A stretch of DNA of 64,000 bases from Paraflavitalea soli (GTDB lineage: Bacteria > Bacteroidota > Bacteroidia > Chitinophagales > Chitinophagaceae), in the NCBI RefSeq assembly GCF_003555545.1, contig NZ_CP032157.1, positions 2,050,546 through 2,114,545 of the forward strand. The letters run 5' to 3'. Below are positions 1 to 9,300 of this stretch, piece by piece (position 1 is the stretch's first letter; each line of letters starts with the position of its first letter). A program made the translations under genes and the position numbers. The notes under the pieces were generated by a model that was not told the origin of the DNA, did not search any database, and was given only the letters and a program-made list of their open reading frames with translations.

Positions 1-2
1 GC

Positions 3-1004
3 AATGTAGACCTGGTGACGAACGCGATGGCACGCGAAGTATTGACCGATCGCGAAGGAAAAGCCACCGGCGTTTCTTATGTGAACAAAGATGACCTGAA
101 TGAATACCAGGTGAATGGCCGTGTAGTGATACTGGCAGCCAGCGCCTGTGAAAGTGCCCGCTTATTGTTGAACTCAAAATCTGCCCGTCATCCTAATGGT
201 CTGGCCAATTCGAGTGATGTGGTTGGTAAATATTTACACGACTCTACCGGCACCGCCATGGGTGGTGTATTGCCCCAGCTCTTCGGCCGCAAGCGGTACA
301 ACGAAGATGGTGTAGGTGGCATGCACGTTTATTCTCCGTGGTGGGGTGATAACAAGAAACTGGATTTCCCCCGCGGTTATCATATTGAATATTGGGGTGG
401 TATGGGACAGCCGGCCTATGGTGTTGGCTGGGGTACCGAAGGCATGAATGGTAAGTTTGCTGTGAACGGCCAAAAGAAGGAAGCCGGCGGTTACGGTAAA
501 TCACTGAAAGAAGATATCCGCTTCTTCTATGGCGCCAGCGTAGGCATGGCTGGTCGTGGCGAGGCCCTTTCCCTGGCAAGCAACTATTGCGCTATCGATC
601 CCAATGTAGTGGACAAATACGGCATACCTGTACTGAAGTTCAATGTAAAGTGGTCAGAACATGAGATCAAACAGGTGAAGCATATGAAAGAAACCTTCCG
701 GGAGATCATGCACAATATGGGCGCTGTGATCACCTGGGGAGATGATGGTACGGCAGCCAACAATTATGGCATCGATACACCCGGTAAGATCATCCATGAA
801 GCAGGCACTGTACGTATGGGCAATGATGCCAAACATGCAGCCCTCAACAAATGGAGCCAGGCACACGATTGTAAGAACCTGTTCTGTGTAGATGGTGGTC
901 AGTTTGTATCACAGGCCGATAAGAATATCACCTGGACCATCCTCGCCCTCTCTATGAGAGCCAGCGAATACATCATTGATGAAATGAAAAAGCAGAACAT
1001 TTAA
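3..1004 (+). CDS. GMC-family oxidoreductase, C-terminal part (5' end outside window)
   Basis: The reading frame is open from base 3, so the gene begins before the window and the GTG at 15 is not a credible start. The visible 330 or so residues hold the substrate-binding and C-terminal regions of a GMC (glucose-methanol-choline) flavoprotein. The hallmark HEAGTVRMG lies near visible residue 260, followed by CVDGGQF and the closing NITWTILALSMRASEYI helix that contacts the flavin. The N-terminal FAD-binding GxGxxG part is not visible. Bacteroidota versions oxidise sugars or polyols in the periplasm together with a subunit-3-like partner, which is exactly the next gene, 60 bp downstream. Substrate cannot be deduced. 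Confidence 0.9.
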   Translation, partial: NVDLVTNAMAREVLTDREGKATGVSYVNKDDLNEYQVNGRVVILAASACESARLLLNSKSARHPNGLANSSDVVGKYLHDSTGTAMGGVLPQLFGRKRYNEDGVGGMHVYSPWWGDNKKLDFPRGYHIEYWGGMGQPAYGVGWGTEGMNGKFAVNGQKKEAGGYGKSLKEDIRFFYGASVGMAGRGEALSLASNYCAIDPNVVDKYGIPVLKFNVKWSEHEIKQVKHMKETFREIMHNMGAVITWGDDGTAANNYGIDTPGKIIHEAGTVRMGNDAKHAALNKWSQAHDCKNLFCVDGGQFVSQADKNITWTILALSMRASEYIIDEMKKQNI

Positions 1005-1064
1005 TACAGCACACAGTAATTAGATTACAGAATCAAGCATTCAGAATCCATTATATAGAAAATT

Positions 1065-1748
1065 ATGGACAGAAGAAAATCCCTCAAAGCATTAGCATTA
1101 GGAACGCTTTCCGCCGGTGTACTGCTGGAAGCCTGTAATGATGGTGATGCAGATAAAAAAGCAGCGGAAGACAAAGCCAGGGCAGGTGCCGCTCCTGCTT
1201 CCACCATCGACCGGATGAAGGAAGAAGAAGCGCACTATAAAGCCGTAACTGCCGAAACCTTCTTTACGCCACAGGAAATGGCTACCATTACCATCCTGGG
1301 CGATATCATTATTCCCAAAGATGAAGTAAGCGGCAGCGCCTCCGAAGCCAAAGTGCCGGAGTTCATTGAATTTATTGTAAAAGACATGCCTGAGCACCAG
1401 ATACCCATGCGGGGTGGCCTGCGCTGGCTCGATATGCAATGCCTGAAGCGCTATGAAAAAGCGTTTAAGGATTGCGATCAGAAACAGCAAATGGAAATCG
1501 TAGATGAAATAGCCTGGCCTGCCAAAGCCAAACCGGAAATGGCGCAGGGCGTAGCTTTCTTCAACCTTATCCGCAACCTTACAGCCACAGGCTTCTATAC
1601 TTCTGAGATGGGAGTAAAAGACATCGGCTATGCAGGTAACAAGCCCAATAAATGGAATGGTGTACCGGATGATGTATTGAAGCAATACAACCTGGCTTAT
1701 ACTGAAAAGGAATTAAAGGAGTGTGTGAGCTACGATAACAAAGCGTAG
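1065..1748 (+). CDS. Gluconate 2-dehydrogenase subunit 3 family protein
   Basis: A 227-residue exported protein of the gluconate 2-dehydrogenase subunit 3 family, the small partner of GMC dehydrogenases. The N-terminus carries a twin arginine (R3-R4, DRRKSLKAL) before a hydrophobic stretch ending in the lipobox-like LLEAC (C24), so Tat export followed by lipidation is plausible. The body contains the family-typical region FFTPQEMATITILGDIIIP followed by a conserved helical part with GLRWLD. It lies 60 bp after the GMC oxidoreductase and is followed directly by a strong terminator, so the two form the end of one operon. Family assignment is firm; the physiological substrate is unknown. Confidence 0.85.
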   Translation: MDRRKSLKALALGTLSAGVLLEACNDGDADKKAAEDKARAGAAPASTIDRMKEEEAHYKAVTAETFFTPQEMATITILGDIIIPKDEVSGSASEAKVPEFIEFIVKDMPEHQIPMRGGLRWLDMQCLKRYEKAFKDCDQKQQMEIVDEIAWPAKAKPEMAQGVAFFNLIRNLTATGFYTSEMGVKDIGYAGNKPNKWNGVPDDVLKQYNLAYTEKELKECVSYDNKA

Positions 1749-1773
1749 GCAGCTTCTTTAACAAAATTATAAT

Positions 1774-1817
1774 AGATCCCGGCAAGCTGATTTGTTCAGT
1801 TGCCGGGATCTTTATTT
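1774..1817 (+). terminator. Intrinsic terminator of the GMC operon
   Basis: Perfect 12-bp arms at 1774-1785 and 1800-1811 (AGATCCCGGCAA and its complement). CTGA/TCAG inside the loop can extend the stem. A T-rich tract follows (1811-1817). It lies 26 bp after the stop codon. Confidence 0.9.
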
Positions 1818-1893
1818 GTGATCATACTACATGATTCTTCTTATGCGTATGTTAATAATCTTCACTTCTTTTTACAAAATAAGAGCCAGGTCG

Positions 1894-1901
1894 TACATTT
1901 G
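1894..1901 (+). promoter_or_regulatory. Bacteroidota -7 promoter element
   Basis: TACATTTG matches the TAnnTTTG consensus exactly. A TTTA at 1871-1874 lies 19 nt upstream as a weak -33 element. Transcription would start near 1908, about 20 nt before the ATG at 1928. Confidence 0.5.
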
Positions 1902-1927
1902 CAGCACCGATTTTATAGGTCTTGATC

Positions 1928-2269
1928 ATGAAGCGTAGTTGGACAAAATATATCATTGGCTATTTTTTTATCATTGCCTTTCTTTTCAATGGTATTGTGC
2001 CGGAAGTAATGATCCTGTCGGGTCAGCTAAGCCATAAACTGGTGAATGAAACACTGGCAGAACAGGAAGATGTGAATTCGGAAAGAAACACAGAAGAAAC
2101 AAAAGCAGAGCAGCGAACCGAATACCTGCCTACCGCCCATACGTCTTATTATATACATCCAACCCCAAGCTTTTTTATTTCCGATAAGGTTATTCCCAGC
2201 GATATAGCATTTATATCAACAGTGGTGATCCCGGTTCCCACTCCCCCGCCCGATGTAACTATTGTTTAA
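1928..2269 (+). CDS. Small membrane-anchored protein of unknown function
   Basis: A 113-residue protein not recognised from any family. I prefer the ATG at 1928 over the TTG two codons upstream. One hydrophobic segment near residues 8-30 (YIIGYFFIIAFLFNGIV) follows a basic MKRSWTK start, so it is a signal anchor or signal peptide. An acidic, charged region comes next (about 40-65, rich in E, K, R and T), and the protein ends in a proline-rich tail (VPTPPP). A good -7 element precedes it and it stands alone, with the next gene 90 bp away. The function is unknown and no catalytic motif is visible. Confidence 0.6.
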   Translation: MKRSWTKYIIGYFFIIAFLFNGIVPEVMILSGQLSHKLVNETLAEQEDVNSERNTEETKAEQRTEYLPTAHTSYYIHPTPSFFISDKVIPSDIAFISTVVIPVPTPPPDVTIV

Positions 2270-2358
2270 TCTGTTTCCGAAAGAGTCATTAGTAACCCAT
2301 CGCTTGCCGGTAATATTTGCATTACCGCAGGACCATCTTTTTATCAAAAAATAAACTT

Positions 2359-2808
2359 ATGCGTTATAGAACTCAATATATCATAAAATCATTATTTTTC
2401 TCTTTCCTGTTGTTATCAGCTTCCGTAGTAATCGGCCAGGAAAGCAGTGACGGTGTAGTACAGAAGAAAGTGGCGGCCATTGAGCATCCGGTGCAAAGCC
2501 TGGTGCAATTGGAACCGGGTGTTTTTGAATATGATCGGCAGCAATCGAAACAATTAAAGCTACCCCAGGGAAAACATTATGGCTTCACAATAGCCGAGAT
2601 CGAGGCCGTTTTCCCGGCATTGATAAAACAAACCACCCGCACTTATATGTTTGGCAAGAACACATACCGTACTGCTACGATCAAAACGGTGGATATGGAG
2701 AGTCTCATCCCGGTATTGGTGGCTTCTGTAAAGCAGCAACAGCAGGAAATTGAGCAATTGAAAAAGGAACTGCAGGACTTGAAAAAGCCAGTAGCCCTTT
2801 CGAAATAG
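2359..2808 (+). CDS. Exported protein with a short endosialidase-chaperone (S74)-like tail
   Basis: About 149 residues when started at the ATG at 2359; the frame is open further upstream, but the signal peptide fits this start (IIKSLFFSFLLLSASVVIG, then QE). The second half resembles the intramolecular-chaperone (peptidase S74) module found at the ends of tail-fibre-like Bacteroidota surface proteins: HYGFTIAEIEAVFPALI, then a TVDMESLIPVLV segment, then a coiled coil (QQQQEIEQLKKELQDLKK) near residues 122-145. The usual long repeat-bearing fibre is missing, so this is either a stand-alone mini-protein or a decayed remnant. A small hairpin (2308-2327, CGGTAAT arms) lies in its leader. A terminator follows 4 nt after the stop. 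Confidence 0.6.
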   Translation: MRYRTQYIIKSLFFSFLLLSASVVIGQESSDGVVQKKVAAIEHPVQSLVQLEPGVFEYDRQQSKQLKLPQGKHYGFTIAEIEAVFPALIKQTTRTYMFGKNTYRTATIKTVDMESLIPVLVASVKQQQQEIEQLKKELQDLKKPVALSK

Positions 2809-2812
2809 TGTG

Positions 2813-2852
2813 GCAGACGGTTGGCGACCCGTTAAAACAGGTCTGCTTTTTT
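2813..2852 (+). terminator. Intrinsic terminator
   Basis: GCAGAC at 2813-2818 pairs with GTCTGC at 2841-2846, with a second small stem (ACGG/CCGT) inside, followed by six T (2847-2852). Confidence 0.75.
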
Positions 2853-2956
2853 ACGAGTCCCCCTTGTATTGCTGCATCAATACCTGGGGGCTCGTTGTTT
2901 TTAACCCCATCACACTCAACCACTTATTTAAAGCGGCCCATATGGCCGATTCCACC

Positions 2957-2964
2957 TATCTTTG
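2957..2964 (+). promoter_or_regulatory. -7 promoter element of ychF
   Basis: TATCTTTG matches TAnnTTTG exactly and lies 22 nt before the ychF start codon. No clear -33 TTTG is seen at the usual spacing. Confidence 0.5.
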
Positions 2965-2985
2965 CGCGCTGAAAATTAAAAATAT

Positions 2986-4083
2986 ATGGCTTTACAAGCA
3001 GGTATCGTAGGACTGCCGAATGTAGGAAAATCGACCTTGTTCAATGCGGTGAGCAATAGTGCCAAGGCACAGGCCAGCAATTACCGTTTTTGTACCATCG
3101 AACCCAATGTGGGCCTGGTGGATGTACCGGATGCCCGCCTCAATAAGCTGGCCGAACTGGTAATTCCCAACCGCATCGTGCCTACCCAGATAGAGATCGT
3201 AGACATTGCCGGCCTGGTACGTGGCGCCAGCAAAGGTGAAGGCCTGGGCAACCAGTTCCTGGGCAATATCCGCGAGGTGGATGCCATCATCCATGTGATC
3301 CGGTGTTTCGAAGATGACAATGTATTGCGTGATGAAGGCGCCATCAATCCCATTAGCGATAAAGAGATCATTGATACTGAATTGCAGTTGAAGGACCTGG
3401 ACAGTGTAGAGCGTAAAATAGGCCGTGTAGAAAAAGCAGCCCGTACGGACCCCAAGATGAAGGCTGAACTGGATGTGCTGGTACAGTGTAAAAACCACCT
3501 GCAGCAAGGTAAAAGCATCCGCTCCCTCGACCTTTCCAAAGAAGAAAAGACGGCCATTGCCGATATGTTCCTGCTCACAGAAAAGCCTGTTCTGTACGTT
3601 GCCAACGTAGACGAGCCTTCTATGCATACAGGCAATAAGTATTCTGAGGCGCTTGCAAAAGCAGCCAAAGAAGAAGGCGCACAGATCATTATTATGAACA
3701 ATAATATTGAAGCACAGATCGCCGAAATGGAAGATCCGGCAGACCGCGCCCTGTTCATGGAAGAATACAAGATGACCGAGCCGGCCTTGAACCGCCTCAT
3801 CACCAGCGCTTATAAACTGCTCAACCTCTATACCTATTTCACCGCCGGTGTACAGGAAGTACGTGCCTGGACCATCCATGAAGGCTGGAAAGCGCCACAA
3901 GCTGCCGGTGTGATCCATACAGACTTCGAAAAAGGATTCATCAAGGCCGAAGTGATCGCTTACAATGACTTCGTTCAATATGGTTCCGAAGCTGCAGCCC
4001 GTGAAGTAGGTAAGCTGCGCATTGAAGGAAAGGAATATGTAGTGAAGGATGGCGACATCATGCACTTCAGGTTCAACGTGTAA
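2986..4083 (+). CDS. ychF: Redox-regulated ATPase YchF (Obg-related P-loop protein)
   Basis: A full-length 365-residue YchF/OLA1 protein of the Obg-related TRAFAC class, cytoplasmic and ribosome-associated. The P-loop GLPNVGKST is at residues 8-16 and the switch region DIAGLVRGASKGEGLGNQFL at about 72-91. The G4 motif is NVDE rather than NKxD, the known change that gives the family ATP rather than GTP preference. The C-terminal TGS-like domain is present (about 280-362, ending with the family-typical DGDIMHFRFNV). The ATG at 2986 gives the canonical start MALQAGIVGLPNVGKST. It is monocistronic with its own promoter. Confidence 0.97.
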   Translation: MALQAGIVGLPNVGKSTLFNAVSNSAKAQASNYRFCTIEPNVGLVDVPDARLNKLAELVIPNRIVPTQIEIVDIAGLVRGASKGEGLGNQFLGNIREVDAIIHVIRCFEDDNVLRDEGAINPISDKEIIDTELQLKDLDSVERKIGRVEKAARTDPKMKAELDVLVQCKNHLQQGKSIRSLDLSKEEKTAIADMFLLTEKPVLYVANVDEPSMHTGNKYSEALAKAAKEEGAQIIIMNNNIEAQIAEMEDPADRALFMEEYKMTEPALNRLITSAYKLLNLYTYFTAGVQEVRAWTIHEGWKAPQAAGVIHTDFEKGFIKAEVIAYNDFVQYGSEAAAREVGKLRIEGKEYVVKDGDIMHFRFNV

Positions 4084-4136
4084 ACCACGATTTGTAGGAT
4101 CTGACGGATTAAGCAGATCCTATTGCAATATATTAT

Positions 4137-4179
4137 AAGGGGTTTAGCTAAGCTGTTTCGCAGTAAGGCTAAACCCCTT
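4137..4179. terminator. Hairpin with GGGTTTAGC stem, probable terminator of ychF
   Basis: Perfect 12-bp arms, AAGGGGTTTAGC at 4137-4148 and its complement at 4168-4179, with a 19-nt loop. Only a short T stretch follows. A closely related hairpin lies at 22166-22205, so this may be a repeated element acting as a terminator. Confidence 0.6.
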
Positions 4180-4252
4180 GGTTTTGCAGCCAGGTGTATA
4201 TATGATTAAATGTCAATTAAACATCCATTAACTGCAAAATCGTTTTTTTCCT

Positions 4253-4260
4253 TATCTTGA
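4253..4260 (+). promoter_or_regulatory. Possible -7 element just before the ECF sigma gene
   Basis: TATCTTGA is a weak match to TAnnTTTG placed 4 nt before the GTG start. The transcript would be nearly leaderless. Similar placement occurs before several other genes in this window. Confidence 0.3.
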
Positions 4261-4264
4261 GGCC

Positions 4265-4885
4265 GTGGCATACGCTCCGAGAACGGCTCTGTACAGTACC
4301 TATACCGACGAACAATTGGTAGGCTTGTTGCGTGATAATGATGAGGAAGCTTTTGCAGAGATCTTTCATCGTTATTGGGACAAGCTCCTGGCCATTGGCT
4401 TCAACCATGCCCGCAATAAGGAAGTGGCAGAAGAGATTGTCCAGGATGTACTGCTCAGTTTATGGAACCGCCGGCACTCCATGGAAATAGACCGGCCAGC
4501 TGCTTTTCTTGCCACCGCTGTGAAGTTTGCCGTCTTTAAGACCCTCGCCCGGGAAAACAGGCGCCGTGACCTGTTGCAGGAGCACACCGTTGATACAGGC
4601 AACAGCGCCGGCTCCTTTGATGAAGGAGTGATAGAAGCTAAATTCCTCAAAGAATACCTCAACGAACTGGTGGCAGGCCTCCCCGAGCAATGCCGGCTGG
4701 TATTTGTATACAGCCGCGACCACCAGTTATCGACTAAAGAGATTGCAGCAACCCTCCAGCTTTCGCCCAAAACAGTTGAGTCCCATCTCACTAAAGCACT
4801 CAAAACTCTTCGCTTCCTGCTGGGCAATCACCGCTTTTTTAGTGTCATAGCCACCTTTATTCATCTTTTGTTAAAAAAAACTTAA
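4265..4885 (+). CDS. ECF-type RNA polymerase sigma factor (SusC/FecR-associated)
   Basis: A 206-residue ECF sigma-70 factor. The sigma-2 region spans about residues 25-95 (DEEAFAEIFHRYWDKLL, then VAEEIVQDVLLSLWNRR). The sigma-4 helix-turn-helix is at about 135-185 (LPEQCRLVFVYSRDHQLSTKEIAATLQLSPKTV in parts). The protein ends in a hydrophobic tail (FFSVIATFIHLLL) common in Bacteroidota sigma factors next to FecR genes. The GTG at 4265 is the only credible start. It precedes fecR, susC and susD, so by analogy with FecI/FecR it is held by the FecR protein and released when the SusC receptor binds its ligand. Confidence 0.93.
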   Translation: MAYAPRTALYSTYTDEQLVGLLRDNDEEAFAEIFHRYWDKLLAIGFNHARNKEVAEEIVQDVLLSLWNRRHSMEIDRPAAFLATAVKFAVFKTLARENRRRDLLQEHTVDTGNSAGSFDEGVIEAKFLKEYLNELVAGLPEQCRLVFVYSRDHQLSTKEIAATLQLSPKTVESHLTKALKTLRFLLGNHRFFSVIATFIHLLLKKT

Positions 4886-4962
4886 CATCCACTCAGGGTA
4901 CTTCCCTGTTCATGGGTACAGTATTGTAAGGCCGCTGCCGAAGGCCACGCCAATACTAACAC

Positions 4963-6174
4963 ATGACACAGGAGCAACTTCAAATACTGCTGGAAAAATA
5001 CCTGAACAATACTGCCTCGGCCGAAGAGGAACAGGAATTAACTGATTGGTACCACGCTGCCAACATGCAGGAAGTACACTGGCCTGTGGACAATGAAGAA
5101 GCAGTGGAAACGCTCAGGAACCGGATGCTGCATCAATTGAAAGAGGCTATCCATCCTGCAGCCCCTGCCAAAGAGCTCCCCCTATACCGCAATATCCGCT
5201 GGCAGGTAGCGGCCGCCATCCTCCTCTTGCTGGGCGTTGGCACCTGGCTTTGGCTTGATAGACCAGCCACTCCTCCTACTGCAACGACCATTACCAGTAA
5301 CAAGAATACCGCCCCCGTTCTTCCTGGTGGTAATAAAGCCACTTTAACGCTTGCTGATGGCAGTATCATCGAACTCGATACAGCCGGCAACAAAACCCTG
5401 GCCCAACAGGGAAATACCCGGATCATCAAACTCAACAATGGCCAGCTGGCTTATCATGACGCATCGCAACAGGATGCGAACGCTCCTGTTCTATACAATA
5501 CTATCCGCACACCCAATGGAGGCCAATACGAGATCATCCTGCCCGACGGAAGTCATGCATGGTTGAATGCAGCATCTATCCTGCGCTTCCCTACAGTATT
5601 CACGGGAACTGAGCGTAAAGTTCAACTCTCCGGTGAGGCCTATTTTGAAGTGGCTAAAAACGCGCACCTGCCATTCAGGGTATATACCACTGATGTGCAA
5701 CTGCATGAGCGAGGCATTGTGGAAGTATTGGGTACCCACTTCAATGTGAATGCGTATAGCGATGAACCTTCCGTGAAAACTACCCTGCTCGAAGGAAAAG
5801 TAAAGGTATCGGTCTCCTCACCCGGAGACACCCTTCACCTTATAAAACCGGTAACACTCGCGCCGGGCATGCAATCCTCTTTTCCCAATGATCCGGCACG
5901 CCTGTCTGCCATCCAGCTAAGGGAGGTTGACACGGATGAGGTGATTGCCTGGAAGAATGGCCTTTTCAACTTCAACAAGGCCGATATTCAAACGGTGATG
6001 CGCCAGCTGGCCCGTTGGTACGATGTGGAAGTGTTTTACGAAGGACCGGTTTCCAAAGAAAAGTTTGAAGGAGAAATACCGAAAAATGCTACGCTCAACG
6101 AAGTGTTCAAGATACTGGAACTAAGTGCTGTTCATTTTAAGGTCGAAGGCCATAAGGTCACTGTGATGCCTTGA
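4963..6174 (+). CDS. FecR-family anti-sigma factor / signal transducer
   Basis: A 403-residue inner-membrane regulator. The cytoplasmic N-terminal part (1-78) would bind the sigma factor. One transmembrane helix lies at about 80-98 (WQVAAAILLLLGVGTWLWL). The periplasmic FecR domain follows at about 180-285 (RTPNGGQYEIILPDGSHAWL, GEAYFEVAKN, VLGTHFNV), and the C-terminal DUF4974-like domain at about 330-400 (GLFNFNKADIQTVMRQLARWYDV). This is the standard Bacteroidota architecture. The gene starts 77 bp after its cognate ECF sigma gene and 185 bp before susC. It probably receives the receptor signal through the STN domain of the SusC protein and controls the sigma factor. Confidence 0.95.
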   Translation: MTQEQLQILLEKYLNNTASAEEEQELTDWYHAANMQEVHWPVDNEEAVETLRNRMLHQLKEAIHPAAPAKELPLYRNIRWQVAAAILLLLGVGTWLWLDRPATPPTATTITSNKNTAPVLPGGNKATLTLADGSIIELDTAGNKTLAQQGNTRIIKLNNGQLAYHDASQQDANAPVLYNTIRTPNGGQYEIILPDGSHAWLNAASILRFPTVFTGTERKVQLSGEAYFEVAKNAHLPFRVYTTDVQLHERGIVEVLGTHFNVNAYSDEPSVKTTLLEGKVKVSVSSPGDTLHLIKPVTLAPGMQSSFPNDPARLSAIQLREVDTDEVIAWKNGLFNFNKADIQTVMRQLARWYDVEVFYEGPVSKEKFEGEIPKNATLNEVFKILELSAVHFKVEGHKVTVMP

Positions 6175-6267
6175 TCACCCTCATCCTAACCGCTATCCTG
6201 CATGAAAGCTCATCATCGATGCAATTGCCGTACTGACCGTTCGGTACAAAAGGTTTATCTATGAAAA

Positions 6268-6293
6268 GCCGCCAACGCGCTAACGTTGACGGC
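6268..6293 (+). other. Hairpin between fecR and susC
   Basis: GCCG-C-CAACG (6268-6277) pairs with CGTTG-A-CGGC (6284-6293), giving 9 pairs, one mismatch and a 6-nt loop. There is no T tract, so it is not a standard terminator. It could affect processing or relative expression of fecR and susC. Confidence 0.4.
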
Positions 6294-6359
6294 AGGGATG
6301 GGTAAAACCAGTTCGCAGACTAATGGAACCCTTATTGTTTAACCCAATTGACTAAAAGT

Positions 6360-9300
6360 ATGATTTTTATCATTCTTTGCAAAGCCGCATTCCTGAGGCG
6401 GCTGGCAAAGCCCAAAACCTTTCTGGTTATGAGATTGACAGCTATGCTGCTATTGGTTGGCTGTTTGCAGGTTTGCGCTACCGGAATTGCTCAAAAAGTG
6501 AGTATCTCCCGCGAAAACGTATCGCTGAAGAAAGTCTTTACCGATATCAAAAGGCAAACAGGCTACCTGTTCTTTTACAATGCCCGCCTCCTCGAAAATG
6601 CAGAGCCGGTAAGTATTTCAGTAAAAGATACAGAGATGAAAGAAGTGCTGGACAAGTGTTTCAGCAACCAGCCCTTTACCTATAAGATCGTCAACAGAAC
6701 GATCGTGGTGAGCGCCCGGCCCGTAGCAATACCGATCGAAGCAGCCATCACCGATACCATCCCAGGGGAAATTACAGTTACCGGTATCATCGTGGATGAT
6801 AGTACTTCCAGGCCCATCGAGGGCGCCAGTGTGGTTATCCGGGGTACTAATTCCGGTATCGCTTCCAATAACAAAGGCGCCTTCACGATCAATGGTAAAA
6901 AGGGCACTTCCTATACCATCAGTTTTGTAGGTTATGAACCACAGACCTTTTCCATCAGGAATGCCAATGCAGTACAGGTAAGGTTAAAGCAAGGAACTGC
7001 CAAAGACCCACTGGCCAATGTGGTAGTAACCGGTTACCAGCTGATCAATAAAGAGAGTTTTACCGGCAATGCCGTCGTTATATCCGGTGAAGAACTAAGA
7101 AAGGTAAACCCGGTGAATGTATTGCAGAGTATCCAGGCTTTTGATCCTTCTTTCCGTATCGCAGAGAATAACCTGGCTGGTTCCAATCCCAACCGCTTAC
7201 CCAATATCAACCTGCGGGGCAGCACCGCTTTACCTACCGGTACCGGCGATATCCTCAGTCGCGCCAACCTGCAAAGCAATTTGAACCTGCCTACTTTCAT
7301 ACTGGATGGATATGAAGTGTCGCTTGAGAAAGTATATGACCTCGACAACTCCCGCATTCAAAGCATTACCCTGCTCAAAGACGCAGCTGCCACAGCAGTC
7401 TATGGCTCCCGGGCAGCCAACGGGGTCGTCGTGATCACGACCAAACAACCGAAAGCAGGTAAACTGCAGGTCTATTACAATGGTGATTATACCGTCAATG
7501 CCCCGGACCTTACAGATTATCGCTTGCTGAATGCCGGAGAGAAACTGGAATACGAGCGGCTGGCTGGTCTGTATAATTCAGTAGGCAGCCGCAGCACCGA
7601 TATGCAGGAAGCCCTTTATTACCAAAAGAAGAAAAACGTAATTGGCGGCGTCAATACTTACTGGCTGTCACAGCCCCTGCGTATATCGCTCGCACAGAAG
7701 CATTCTATTTATCTCGAAGGTGGTGGCAATGGCATTCGCTATGGATTGGACATGCGCTATCAGGCGCAGCCCGGCGTTATGAAAGGTTCAACCCGCGATC
7801 GTTACAGCATTGGGGTCGACCTGGCTTATAACCCCACTACCAGGTTCATCTTCAAGAATACACTGTCCGTTACACAAATGAATGCCACCGAATCGCCCTG
7901 GGGCAATTTCGGAGACTATGTGCGCATGAATCCCTATTACCCCAAGACCGATTCATTGGGTAATATCCTGCAATCAGTAGACAGCTGGCTCATCGACACC
8001 CATCGCTCCGGTACAGACCAGTATGTAACCAATGTAGTGCTCAACCCGATGTACAACAGCACCCTGCATTCCTTTAATAAGAATAAGTATCTTGAGATCA
8101 TCGACGCATTTTCCGGTGAGTGGACCATCGTGGATGGATTACGTCTGCGTGGATTGATCAGCTTAACCAAACGCAAATACGACTATGATGCGTTCACCTC
8201 ACCCGGGGCCAACTACTATTACTTCACCTCGCCCGATAAATTGAATGAGCGTGGCAGCTACAGTTATTCAGCCCAGGATGAAACGGCTGTAGACGGCAAC
8301 ATCAACCTCGCTTATAACAAGCAGGTAGGTGATCATTTTTTCAATGCCACCCTGGGCGCCAATATCAGGACCTTTTCCCAAAGCGTCACTTCGTTTACCG
8401 CCATCGGTTTTCCCAACGACCGTTTTACCAATGTAGGTTTTGCATTGGGATATGCTGAGGGCGCCTCTCCTGGCGGCTATTCATCCAAAGAACGCTTGCT
8501 GGGGTCCTTCATCAGCGGCAACTATTCTTATAAGAATAAGTACCTGCTGGATGCAACCTTACGCACCGATGGCTCTTCAAAATTCGGTACCGATAACAAA
8601 ATAGCCACCTTCTGGTCCCTGGGTATTGGCTGGAACGTGCATAAGGAAGCCAATTTCAAAAGCAATACCATCAGTTTATTGAAACTGCGGGCCAGCACAG
8701 GCATTACCGGCGCGGTAAACTTTGCTCCAAACCTGGCAAAAACAACTTTCAGTTATTACTCCGATTGGTATTCGACCGGCATTGGCGCCATCGTTTCGAG
8801 TTATGGCAACAATGGGCTGAAATGGCAGCAAACCCGGAATATAGATGCCGGTATCGATCTCGGCCTGTTCAAAGACCGGATCATGATCTCGCCTCGCTAT
8901 TACCAGAAACTCACCACCGACCTGCTCTCCGATATTACCCTCGCCCCTTCTACCGGCTTTGGCTTTTATAAGGATAACCTGGGAGATATGCTCAACGAGG
9001 GCTTTGAGCTCAATTTGAAAGCAACCGTGCTGAAAACAAAGGACTGGTTCATCAACCTGAGCCTCAATATGGCGCGCAATACCAATAAGATCGTACGCAT
9101 TTCCAATGCCTTGAAGGCTTACAACGATAAGGTAGATGAGGCGCAAGCAAACAATTATCCCTCTACTCCACTCGTCCGTTACCAGGAAGGGCAATCGCTC
9201 AATACCATCTATGCCGTTCGTTCCCTGGGCATCGATCCCGAAAATGGGCGCGAGCTGTTCCTGAAGAAAGACGGCACCTATACTTACGACTGGGATGTAA

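Noticed and set aside
2810-3010. 66-codon frame between the S74-like gene and ychF
   Set aside because: It spans the terminator at 2813-2852 and the ychF promoter, and shows no protein-like pattern.
2992-4065. Long open frame (357 codons) on the minus strand opposite ychF
   Set aside because: It lies fully inside a certain gene, has a cysteine/histidine-rich, low-order composition and no domain; such frames arise from codon bias on the coding strand.
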